Shown in pieces: positions 21,164-28,583 of a stretch of 32,728 nt of DNA; the stretch's first letter is position 1; every line of letters begins with the position of its first letter. The stretch comes from Hyphomicrobiales bacterium (GTDB lineage Bacteria; Pseudomonadota; Alphaproteobacteria; Rhizobiales; Rhizobiaceae). The DNA is taken from assembly GCA_002400845.2 (NCBI GenBank), contig NVRK02000030.1:1-32728 (forward strand). Reading direction: 5' to 3'. The position numbers and the translations under genes were made by a program. A model generated the notes under the pieces. The model saw nothing but the letters and a program-made list of their open reading frames with translations, searched no databases and was not told where the DNA came from.

Positions 21164-22645
21164 TTATTCTTTTGGTAGTCCAGCGATGGAACGGGCAAAA
21201 TCGCGCGCTTCAAATGGCTCTAAATCTTCCACACCTTCGCCAACACCAATAAAGTAAACTGGTAAATTGAATTTAGCGGCAATGGCAACAAGAATGCCAC
21301 CTCGTGCTGTGCCATCCAATTTTGTCATAACTAAGCCGTTTACGCCTGCAACTTCTTTGAAGATTTCAACTTGGTTCAATGCATTTTGACCCGTTGTTGC
21401 GTCTAATGTTAGCAAAACTGTGTGGGGTGCGGTTGGATCTTGTTTCTTTAAAACACGAACGATTTTTGCTAATTCGTCCATTAATTCTGTACGATTTTGT
21501 AATCTGCCAGCCGTATCCATCAACATAACATCGCGGCGGTCTTGGTGTGTTTCGTCCCATGCGTCATATGCCAGACCAGCGGCATCAGCGCCCGTTTCGC
21601 GAAATAGAACAGGGGACTGCGTGCGCTCGCCCCAAATTTTAAGTTGTTCAACAGCTGCAGCACGAAAGGTGTCGCCAGCGACAAGCGAAGTTGAAAAGCC
21701 AGCATCGTATAATTTTTGGCTTAGTTTTCCGATGGTTGTTGTTTTGCCAGAGCCGTTTACGCCTATCATTAAAATGACATGGGGTTGGTGCTGTAAGTCT
21801 AAGTCTAAATCTTTGGCGACAGGCGACAAGATTTTTTCAATCTCATCAGCCATAATTTCGCGCACCTCTTGGTCGGTTACGGTTTTACCAAATTTTTGCG
21901 CTGATAATGTATCAATGATTTTTGTTGCAGTTTCAATGCCAAGATCGGCTTGAAGCAAAACATCTTCTAAGTCTTGAAGCGTATCTTCATCTAGTTTTTT
22001 GTCGGTGAAGACTTTGGTAATGTTTTCAGTAAGCGCTTCTGATGAACGTGAAAGGCCCTTGGTTAAGCGTGATAACCAACCAGATTGTTGCGCATCTTCT
22101 TTTGCTACAGGCTCGGCTTCTGCTTTTGGAGCAGGCTTGCGCTCAGTTAATGTGACTGATGATTTCGATGGCTTTGAAGTTTTGGGTTCAACTTTAGGCT
22201 CTGTCTTTGTTTCGACCTTAGGAGTTTCGACTTTAGGAGTTTCGACCTTAGCAGTTTCGACTTTAGGAGTCTCAGATTTATGTTTTGCTTTAGGTGCTGA
22301 TTTTGCGACTTCTTTTGGTTTTGCAGCTTGCGCTAATTTTTCAACTTTAGCCTTTTTAGCGGGTGCTTTTTTAGGCACCTTTTTTTCTACAGCAGGCTCG
22401 GCTTTTTTGGGCGCAGGCTTAACTTCTGCTTTTGGGGCAGGTTTTGGTTTGGTTTTCTTTGCAGCTTTCTTTTCAGCTTTTTTAGCTGGTTTTTTTGGAG
22501 GCGTTTTTTTAGGAACAGCTTTAGTAACTTCTTCAGCTACTGGTGCTGCTTCTTTAACTTCTGTCTCAACTGCTTCTTCGACATTTTTTTTGCCAAAGCC
22601 GAAAGAGAACATGCGTTTTAGCAAACCTGGTTTTTTCTCTGCCAT
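21164..22645 (-). CDS. ftsY: Signal recognition particle receptor FtsY
   Basis: SRP receptor GTPase that docks ribosome-SRP complexes at the membrane. The 493-residue protein has a C-terminal NG domain (about 190-490): G1 GVNGSGKTTTIGKL (295-308), DTAGRLQNR, and TKLDGTARGG. The first 185 residues form a highly charged Lys/Ala/Pro/Glu linker typical of FtsY A-regions but long here. Between residues 125 and 148 it contains near-identical VETPK units, encoded by a 15-bp DNA repeat at about 22202-22273. The gene begins 15 bases after mtaB ends; AAGGA precedes the ATG. Its partner ffh is about 6 kb away. Confidence 0.97.
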   Translation of the reverse strand: MAEKKPGLLKRMFSFGFGKKNVEEAVETEVKEAAPVAEEVTKAVPKKTPPKKPAKKAEKKAAKKTKPKPAPKAEVKPAPKKAEPAVEKKVPKKAPAKKAKVEKLAQAAKPKEVAKSAPKAKHKSETPKVETAKVETPKVETPKVETKTEPKVEPKTSKPSKSSVTLTERKPAPKAEAEPVAKEDAQQSGWLSRLTKGLSRSSEALTENITKVFTDKKLDEDTLQDLEDVLLQADLGIETATKIIDTLSAQKFGKTVTDQEVREIMADEIEKILSPVAKDLDLDLQHQPHVILMIGVNGSGKTTTIGKLSQKLYDAGFSTSLVAGDTFRAAAVEQLKIWGERTQSPVLFRETGADAAGLAYDAWDETHQDRRDVMLMDTAGRLQNRTELMDELAKIVRVLKKQDPTAPHTVLLTLDATTGQNALNQVEIFKEVAGVNGLVMTKLDGTARGGILVAIAAKFNLPVYFIGVGEGVEDLEPFEARDFARSIAGLPKE

Positions 22646-22659
22646 TTATTCTATTGTCC

Positions 22660-23961
22660 TTAAGCCGCTTCTATTTCAGCTTTATTGATAATTTGACTGC
22701 CTGTCAGCACTTTTGTGTCGTGACCAAAAATTTCCACAGACAAAAGCGTGTTTGGCTCTATTGGTGCGCCACTCACTTTAACAGGTGTAAATTGCTCTGT
22801 TCTGCCAATGTTGTTTTTTTCGACCAAAATGGTTGTTGTTTTTCCAGCCCATTCATTCAAATGCTTTGTATAAACTTCATCGGCTTTTGCACGAAGTCGT
22901 TTAGCGCGTTCTTTAATAAGTGCTCTGTCTAGTTGAGGCATTTTTTCTGCTGGCGTACCAGGGCGCGGTGAATATGGAAAAACATGCAAATGCGTTAAAC
23001 CACATGCATCTACTAAGCTGAGTGAGTTTTGAAACATTTCTTCTGTTTCTGTCGGAAAGCCAGCAATGATGTCTGCACCAAAAACAATGTCTGGGCGCAG
23101 GCTTTTAATTTGTTTGCAAAACGCAATGGAATCGTCACGCAAATGGCGGCGTTTCATGCGCTTTAATATCATATCGTCGCCATGTTGTAGCGACAAGTGC
23201 AAATGCGGCATGAAGCGTTTTTCTGTGGCGATCACTTCTAATAAATCTTCATCTACTTCAATGGAATCAATTGAGGATAGGCGTAGGCGTTTTAAATCTG
23301 GAATTTGTTTTAAGATGGACTTTGTTAAATTGCCAAGCTTTGGACTGCCTGGCAAATCTGCGCCCCATGAGGTTGCATCAACGCCCGTGATTACAATTTC
23401 GTTATAGCCATTGCCAACAAGCTTTTTAACTTGCGCTACAACTTCGCCAGCAGGAACAGATCTTGAATTGCCACGTCCATAGGGAATAATGCAAAATGTA
23501 CAACGATGATCGCATCCGTTTTGGACTTGAACAAATGCTCTTGAATGACCGTCTATGGATTTGACCATATGAGAGGCGGTCTCTTTTATGCTCATAATGT
23601 CGTTTACGCGTACTTTTTCAAATTGGTTCACACCAAAATCTGGCAATGCTCTGTAATTGTTAGCGCCAAGCTTTTCTTCATTGCCAAGTACTAAGTCTAC
23701 TTCGTCCATAGCGCCAAAGGTTTGTGGCTCGGTTTGGGCCGCGCATCCAGAAACGATGATACGTGCATTTGGGTTTTCGCGTCTAGCTTTTCTAATGGCT
23801 TGTTTGGCTTGGCGTACAGCTTCGCCTGTTACTGCGCAGGTGTTTACAAGCACAGCTCCGCCTTCTAGCTCGTTTAAGCCAGCTTCCTCTGCTTTTTGTT
23901 TCATCACTTCTGTTTCGTAAGTGTTGAGACGGCAGCCAAATGTTAGCGTCTTGATAGACAT
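22660..23961 (-). CDS. mtaB: tRNA t6A37 methylthiotransferase MtaB
   Basis: A radical SAM methylthiotransferase that converts t6A to ms2t6A at position 37 of ANN-decoding tRNAs. The 433-residue protein has the N-terminal UPF0004 cluster ligands Cys10 (FGCRLN), Cys42 (NTCAV) and Cys73 (SGCAAQ). The radical SAM motif is Cys150, Cys154 and Cys157 (NGCDHRCTFCIIP), and a TRAM-like C-terminal domain follows. CRLN rather than CQMN at the first ligand points to MtaB, not MiaB. ATG 23961 has GGAAA upstream; an earlier in-frame codon adds 13 residues without family character. dapF lies upstream on the same strand, and ftsY follows. Confidence 0.94.
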   Translation of the reverse strand: MSIKTLTFGCRLNTYETEVMKQKAEEAGLNELEGGAVLVNTCAVTGEAVRQAKQAIRKARRENPNARIIVSGCAAQTEPQTFGAMDEVDLVLGNEEKLGANNYRALPDFGVNQFEKVRVNDIMSIKETASHMVKSIDGHSRAFVQVQNGCDHRCTFCIIPYGRGNSRSVPAGEVVAQVKKLVGNGYNEIVITGVDATSWGADLPGSPKLGNLTKSILKQIPDLKRLRLSSIDSIEVDEDLLEVIATEKRFMPHLHLSLQHGDDMILKRMKRRHLRDDSIAFCKQIKSLRPDIVFGADIIAGFPTETEEMFQNSLSLVDACGLTHLHVFPYSPRPGTPAEKMPQLDRALIKERAKRLRAKADEVYTKHLNEWAGKTTTILVEKNNIGRTEQFTPVKVSGAPIEPNTLLSVEIFGHDTKVLTGSQIINKAEIEAA

Positions 23962-24108
23962 TTGAAATTTCCGAAATCGCTGATTGGTAACTTTATCCAA
24001 TTATCTGGTATATGGCGTATCTGCCCTTAAAATACCAGTCTGGTTTACGATTCAATTTAAAGGCTTACAGCTATTGTGTCTTAGTTATTATATTATTTAA
24101 GCGCAGTA

Positions 24109-25002
24109 TTAAGTTTCGTCTTTTGTATATTCGCCCGTTGCAGGGTTTAGCATGCCTGAAAATTCAAATTCAGCAGGGCCACTCATCAAAACATGATTGT
24201 CATCGGTCCATTTGATTTTTAGGTTTGCACCACTTGGAACGGTAATGTTTGCTGTGCGATCGGTAAAGTCTTTACGCACTGCACTGACTAAGGTGGCGCA
24301 AGCCGCAGAGCCGCAGGCAAGGGTTAAGCCTACACCGCGTTCCCATGTGCGTATGATAATGTGATCGCGTGCAATAACTTGCGCAATGGTTATGTTTGCA
24401 CGTTCAGGAAAAATCGGATGATTTTCTAACAAGGGGCCAAACAAATGCAGGTCATATTCTTGCGGAGGTTTATCAATCCAAAAGATGGCGTGTGGGTTTC
24501 CCATATTCGCCAAGCTTGGAGAATGTAAAACTGGGTTGTCTATTGGGCCAATTTGTAATTCAACTTTAGCGGTATTTTCAAATTCTTCGGTTGTTGGAAT
24601 GTCTGCCCAATTTAAATTGGGCGTGCCCATGTCTACCGTTATGTTGTTGTCGCTTTTATAAGTAGCATTTAATAGGCCAGCGCGTGTGCGAAGTTTATAG
24701 TGGGTTTTGCCATCTTGTTGGTGCAGATAAGAAACAACACAGCGCGTGCCATTGCCACAAGCTTGTGCTTCTGAACCGTCACAATTTATAATTCTTATGC
24801 CAACATCGTTTTGAGGATTTTTCGGCGAGCGAATTTCCATCAATTGATCGTATGGCATGGCGTCTTCTTGCGCCAAGGCAATTGCCGCTTGTGTCGTGAT
24901 GTAATTTTCACGACCGCGCAAGTCAGCAACCAAGATTTTGTTGCCTGCTCCGTTCATTTTAAAAAATGGGACATGGGTATCGTTTGTAGTAGTATCGTTC
25001 AT
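24109..25002 (-). CDS. dapF: Diaminopimelate epimerase DapF
   Basis: Interconverts LL- and meso-diaminopimelate for lysine and peptidoglycan synthesis, using two cysteines and no cofactor. The 297-residue protein shows the N-terminal KMNGAGNKILV, the first catalytic Cys82 in ACGNGTRC and the second Cys230 in LACGSAACAT, plus MGNPHAIFW. Length is normal. GGTGA lies close upstream of ATG 25002. dapF-mtaB-ftsY is a frequent order in Hyphomicrobiales. The region 25003-25246 separates it from the divergent oxygenase gene. Confidence 0.97.
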   Translation of the reverse strand: MNDTTTNDTHVPFFKMNGAGNKILVADLRGRENYITTQAAIALAQEDAMPYDQLMEIRSPKNPQNDVGIRIINCDGSEAQACGNGTRCVVSYLHQQDGKTHYKLRTRAGLLNATYKSDNNITVDMGTPNLNWADIPTTEEFENTAKVELQIGPIDNPVLHSPSLANMGNPHAIFWIDKPPQEYDLHLFGPLLENHPIFPERANITIAQVIARDHIIIRTWERGVGLTLACGSAACATLVSAVRKDFTDRTANITVPSGANLKIKWTDDNHVLMSGPAEFEFSGMLNPATGEYTKDET

Positions 25003-25173
25003 AAATCACCAATTGGGCTGAAATATTAAGTATTGTAATCACATAATGTTTTTGCGTTCTTATTGCAAAGGAATGGTTATTAATAATTAACCTTACCAAA
25101 CGAAAGAGGGCTGTTTTGAGGCTAGAATCTCATTTTGGGACAAGTGTTAAACTTTTATTCGCCGTTCTACCCT

Positions 25174-25188
25174 ATTGATTGGATCAAT
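25174..25188. promoter_or_regulatory. Short dyad before the oxygenase gene, possible operator
   Basis: ATTGAT (25174-25179), TGG, ATCAAT (25183-25188) is a perfect 6-3-6 inverted repeat in the 244-base divergent gap between dapF and the oxygenase gene. A second imperfect dyad, GGTTAT...TTAACC, lies at 25075-25092. Neither matches a regulator site that I know. No convincing promoter could be placed for either gene. Confidence 0.3.
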
Positions 25189-25246
25189 TAATTTTGGGGA
25201 AGTTCTCGTTTATTACGGGAATTAATATTTTTTGAAGGTGAATTTT

Positions 25247-26200
25247 ATGCGTGATAAAACAACGGGCACTATTATGGCAAATTGGAAAGACCATTTTGCA
25301 CAATTGTTTGGAAATCAAGAATTACACTTGCAACATACGTTGCACAAATCGGAGCTTTTCACAGATGAAAATCTGGCGAAAGTTCTCGATGAATTAGATC
25401 AAAAATATTACCACATTAACACACGCGCAACTGGACCAGATGGTCATAAACGTCGCCGCGAAGGTGATGATGGCGGTTTGTCAGGTGAAGACCTTTTAAA
25501 AGCAATTAAGAAAGGTGACATTTGGATTAACATTCACATGCCGCCAGAGCGTCATCCTAAATTTGGTGAAATGATGAACCAAATGTACGATGAATTTGAG
25601 GCGCGCGTACCTAGCTTCCATTCGTATAAGCGTCAACTTACGCTGCTAATTTCATCACCAAATATGGTTGTACCTTATCACGCAGATGTGCCTGGCCAAA
25701 TGCTATGGCAAGTTCGTGGTCATAAAACAGTTTATGTTTATCCAAATGTAAAACCATATCTAACTCAAAACTCAATTGAGAAAATGGTTATTGGTGAGTT
25801 TCATGAAGTTGATGTGAAATATGAAGATTGGTTTGACGAAGGTGCTAATGTTTATGACTTAGACCCTGGATACATGTTGCACTGGCCTTTGAATTTGCCA
25901 CACCGTGTGGACAATAAAGACAGCATGAATGTTTCTATGACAACTGAGCATTTTACAACGCCAATTCGTAATACATATGGTGTTAATTATACCAATGCGT
26001 TTTTACGAAAACTTGGATTTAAGACTTTGCAAAACAATACATCTGGTTTGATGATGTATGCAAAATTGGCAATAGCTGGTGCTATTAAATACTCTGGTTT
26101 GGGCAAAAAGGCTAAAAAGCCTTATGAGATTGAGTTCTCAGTAGATCTGAACGCACCAAATTGCGTGAAAGACATTACGCCTTATATGTTGAGTAAGTAG
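25247..26200 (+). CDS. Cupin/JmjC-like Fe(II)/2-oxoglutarate oxygenase family protein
   Basis: A 317-residue soluble protein that looks like a bacterial JmjC/cupin_8-type dioxygenase. The putative iron facial triad is His145-x-Asp147 (VVPYHADVPGQ) and His219 (LNLPHRVDN). GHKTVYVYP after the first His could provide the 2-oxoglutarate-binding basic residue. HWPLNLPH resembles the second cupin strand. No signal peptide. ATG 25247 is chosen because AAGGTG precedes it by six bases; ATG 25274 is possible. The CelD-like gene starts nine bases after its stop, so the two are almost certainly co-expressed. In this order such genes are often annotated as jumonji transcription factors, but catalytic hydroxylation is the more likely activity. 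Substrate unknown. Confidence 0.72.
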   Translation: MRDKTTGTIMANWKDHFAQLFGNQELHLQHTLHKSELFTDENLAKVLDELDQKYYHINTRATGPDGHKRRREGDDGGLSGEDLLKAIKKGDIWINIHMPPERHPKFGEMMNQMYDEFEARVPSFHSYKRQLTLLISSPNMVVPYHADVPGQMLWQVRGHKTVYVYPNVKPYLTQNSIEKMVIGEFHEVDVKYEDWFDEGANVYDLDPGYMLHWPLNLPHRVDNKDSMNVSMTTEHFTTPIRNTYGVNYTNAFLRKLGFKTLQNNTSGLMMYAKLAIAGAIKYSGLGKKAKKPYEIEFSVDLNAPNCVKDITPYMLSK

Positions 26201-26209
26201 GATTTAACG

Positions 26210-27418
26210 GTGAACGCTATCAATATGAACTTAAAATTACAGGAATACGAAGTTACTTCTTCTGTTCCTGGCGCGTTTTTAGAAGTTAGACAAGTTGTCG
26301 ATATTTCTGAGATTAAAACGCTTAAGGAAGAATGGTTAGAGTTGGAAGAATTCAACCCTAATACTGTGCTTTTTCAAAGTTGGCATTGGTGCAATAACTT
26401 TATTGATTTTGCTTTTGGCAGTGAATCTTTGTCTCCTATCGTCTTTACGGTTAGGAAATTTGGTGAGCTAATTGCCATTTTGCCACTTTGTATTCAGACT
26501 GAAAAAACGGTGACAATTCTTACGGGTCTAACCGAGCCGTATCAACAATATACAGATTTATTGGTTTCGAAAAATGTAGATTTAAAAGAAATCGGAAAAG
26601 CACTTTTCACTGAATTTAAAAATGTAGACGTTGATTATATTCACTTTGGTCAAGTGCGTTCTGAAAGTGCTTTAAACAGCATTTTGGAAGACAATGCAAA
26701 AGTAGCTGGTGAGCGCGACGCCGCGCCATTTGTTCAGCTTACTGATTGGGATGACTTTGAAAGTTATCACAAAAGCATTAAGAAAAAAACGCGCAAGAAT
26801 ATGCGTAATGCACGCAATAGACTTGAAAAAACAGGCGAACTTTCACATGTTTCAGCAGATGGTGGCGAATTGCTACAATCTGTGATTGATCGTGCTTATG
26901 AAGGCCGTGAAGCTTGGTTAGAGCGTTTAGGCATTACATCTAGAGCGTTTAGAAGAACTGATTTTCGTGAATTTTTAGAGCGTTTCAAACAGCCTGATAA
27001 TACGGGCGTTGATGTTTTAGCAATGGCGATGGCACATGGTGGCAAGCCAATGTCGGATCAATGGGGCTTTGTATATCGTGGCAGATATTATGCTTTCATG
27101 GCAACTTGGCACGAAGATTACGAAGCTTCTTCGCCGGGTAAATTGCACTTAAGCGAAGTGATTGAGACTTGTTATGAGCGCGGTGTAGAAGCGGCAGACT
27201 TTATGCTTCCACGGTCGAAATATAAAATGACTTGGGCGCAAAATGCTGCCCCTGTATGTGATTATGTATTTCCATTAAGCGCTAAGGGCTGGGTCTTTAC
27301 TAATATTTGGCTCGATTTTTTACGTCCGCTTGCGAAAAAAGCATTACAGGCTATGCCGACTGGCCTACGCTCAACATTAATGGGTGCTATAATTGGACTT
27401 TTAAAACGTGGTAAATAA
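26210..27418 (+). CDS. GNAT acyltransferase, CelD/BcsL-like (Acetyltransf_6)
   Basis: A 402-residue protein of the GNAT/FemAB-like group often labelled cellulose biosynthesis protein CelD. It has two related halves: an N-terminal part (about 25-180) beginning VVDISEIKTLKEEWLELEE with SWHWCNNF, and the catalytic-looking C-terminal half with KKKTRKNMRNARNRLEKTG (about 195-213), AMAMAHGGKPMSDQWGFVYRGRYYAFMATWHEDY and SPGKLHLSEVIETCYERG. GTG 26210 is used, with AGGA seven bases upstream. No membrane anchor is evident apart from a weakly hydrophobic, basic C-terminus. There are no cellulose synthase genes here, so the name should not be taken as function. It is paired with the preceding oxygenase gene and closed by a terminator. 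Confidence 0.82.
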   Translation: MNAINMNLKLQEYEVTSSVPGAFLEVRQVVDISEIKTLKEEWLELEEFNPNTVLFQSWHWCNNFIDFAFGSESLSPIVFTVRKFGELIAILPLCIQTEKTVTILTGLTEPYQQYTDLLVSKNVDLKEIGKALFTEFKNVDVDYIHFGQVRSESALNSILEDNAKVAGERDAAPFVQLTDWDDFESYHKSIKKKTRKNMRNARNRLEKTGELSHVSADGGELLQSVIDRAYEGREAWLERLGITSRAFRRTDFREFLERFKQPDNTGVDVLAMAMAHGGKPMSDQWGFVYRGRYYAFMATWHEDYEASSPGKLHLSEVIETCYERGVEAADFMLPRSKYKMTWAQNAAPVCDYVFPLSAKGWVFTNIWLDFLRPLAKKALQAMPTGLRSTLMGAIIGLLKRGK

Positions 27419-27448
27419 GCCAAGCTTTTGGTGAAATATGCGATGAAT

Positions 27449-27487
27449 AAATTAAAGGCCGCTTTTTTAGCGGCCTTAATTCTTTTT
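27449..27487 (+). terminator. Rho-independent terminator after the oxygenase-acyltransferase pair
   Basis: TTAA-A-GGCCGCT pairs with AGCGGCCTTAA with one bulged A and a T-rich loop, followed by TTCTTTTT. It lies about 35 bases after the acyltransferase stop. The A-rich 5' flank means it may also end transcripts of the minus-strand gene that stops at 27567. Confidence 0.88.
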
Positions 27488-27566
27488 GAAATTGTCTAAA
27501 TCAGATAGCATAAACGCCATGATCTAGCTTTGTAGATTGTTGCGCCTCTTGGTTTAATTAGTGGCT

Positions 27567-28178
27567 CTACTTAGTAGATTTTTTCTTAGTTGTTTTCTTC
27601 TTTGAAGTCGCTTTTTTCTTTTTGGCAGACTTCTTTTTAGATGCCTTTTTTTTGGTAGCTTTTTTACAGTCTTTAGCTTTTGAACCCGGCTTACATTTTA
27701 CTGTTTTTTCTTTTTTAGAAGTTTTCTTCGGTGAAGATTTTTTAGCTGGTTTCTTATCGCTCTTTTCAGATTTTTTTTCATCTTTGTTGGATGAAGCTTT
27801 AGAACTGCTTTTTTTAGCGTCTGATTTTTTCTCTTCAGATTTCTTAACTGTCTTCTTTTTAGGCTGATCTTTGGTGTCTGCTTTATCGTTTGATTTAGAA
27901 GAGGCTTTGCTTGCAGATTTAGCTTTTGAATTAGACTTAGCAGTCGACTTGCTTGATGACTTCTTAGTAGAAGATTTGGTGCTCTTGTTTTTTGAGCCTT
28001 TGCGACAATGCGCTTTAACCGATACGTTGTCTTTACGAACGAAAGATTTTACCCAGCTACAGCCAGTGGAACAGGCAGATTGCGAACGCCCTTTACACTC
28101 TTGTGCATTGGCAGAGGTTGCGAACAGTGCAGTGGTCAATAATGCCGCTAATATAGCGATGGTTTTTAAGAATTTCAT
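27567..28178 (-). CDS. Secreted Lys/Ser-rich low-complexity protein with an N-terminal Cys motif
   Basis: A 203-residue protein with a signal peptide ending at ANA-QE (about residue 25). A short cysteine module of about 40 residues follows (ECKGRSQSACSTGCSWVKSF ... AHCRKG, four Cys). The remaining roughly 140 residues are almost entirely Lys, Ser, Thr, Ala and Asp, resembling histone-H1-like tails, with a further Cys pair (VKCKPGSKAKDC). The Cys module looks conserved, in the style of other small exported proteins of Hyphomicrobiales; the tail is probably disordered and strongly cationic. AAGGGG precedes ATG 28178 by seven bases. Function unknown; binding to envelope polyanions or DNA is only a guess. 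Confidence 0.75.
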   Translation of the reverse strand: MKFLKTIAILAALLTTALFATSANAQECKGRSQSACSTGCSWVKSFVRKDNVSVKAHCRKGSKNKSTKSSTKKSSSKSTAKSNSKAKSASKASSKSNDKADTKDQPKKKTVKKSEEKKSDAKKSSSKASSNKDEKKSEKSDKKPAKKSSPKKTSKKEKTVKCKPGSKAKDCKKATKKKASKKKSAKKKKATSKKKTTKKKSTK

Positions 28179-28328
28179 GATGTGCCCCTTAGTAGTAAAA
28201 TTACAAGTTAGTTAGAATCAGTGTAATGCTGTAATTACCACGGATACGATGGTTACCAAGGGGTAGAATTGCGGTGTACTGGAAATAGTTGCATTCATGC
28301 ATGGTGATTCTTCGAACGCCCATTTTCC

Positions 28329-28356
28329 TTGACAAAAACGCCGTTTTCCTATTAAT
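28329..28356 (+). promoter_or_regulatory. Predicted promoter ahead of the ffh leader
   Basis: A perfect TTGACA (28329-28334) is followed after 16 bases by ATTAAT (28351-28356; 4 of 6 -10 positions). It would start a transcript near 28363 reading towards ffh. The stretch 28179-28328 upstream of it holds the leader of the minus-strand Lys-rich gene; I see no other feature there. Confidence 0.45.
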
Positions 28357-28397
28357 GCGAGGTATCTCACCAAAAGAGACCATAGTTAAGCTGCCGA

Positions 28398-28470
28398 CCG
28401 TAGCGCTCTTTGCTTAAAAAGAGGCCGATTACGGAGGTAAACATCTGACAGCGCGTTGCGCCCTCAGGTG
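28398..28470 (+). promoter_or_regulatory. Two strong hairpins in the region upstream of ffh
   Basis: Hairpin A: CCGTA (28398-28402) with TACGG (28430-28434), continuing after an internal loop into CTCTTT (28406-28411) with AAAGAG (28418-28423) around a 6-base loop. Hairpin B: CATCTGA (28442-28448) with TCAGGTG (28464-28470), one G-U pair, continuing into GCGC (28451-28454) with GCGC (28458-28461) around GTT. The spacer between them reads AGGTAAA. A weaker third helix may form at 28482-28501. The set could be an ffh leader structure or a small RNA. It lacks the conserved SRP RNA loop sequence, so it is not ffs. The rest of the gap to 28583 contains TATTAT at 28541-28546 as a possible nearer ffh -10. 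Confidence 0.4.
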
Positions 28471-28583
28471 CTTTCTTGCTTTGTCATTTGTATTTGTGAC
28501 AGGCAAAATTAGGTTTTGATTTGGTTTTTTGCTGTTGAGGTATTATCTTTAGGGGTGTTCCCGAGGATTTTAAGGAAAAGAAT

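Noticed and set aside
21999-22688. 229-codon plus-strand open frame opposite ftsY
   Set aside because: It mirrors the Lys/Ala-rich linker of ftsY on the other strand, giving a low-complexity Phe/Gly/Ser-rich translation without a family or ribosome-binding site. It is an artefact of codon bias.
27622-28215. Two plus-strand open frames opposite the Lys/Ser-rich gene
   Set aside because: Their Leu/Phe/Asp-rich translations are the reverse complement of Lys and Ser codons; no start signal or family resemblance.
28201-28383. 60-codon minus-strand frame upstream of the Lys-rich gene
   Set aside because: No convincing ribosome-binding site, no family, and it overlaps the predicted ffh promoter region. 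Too short to support.
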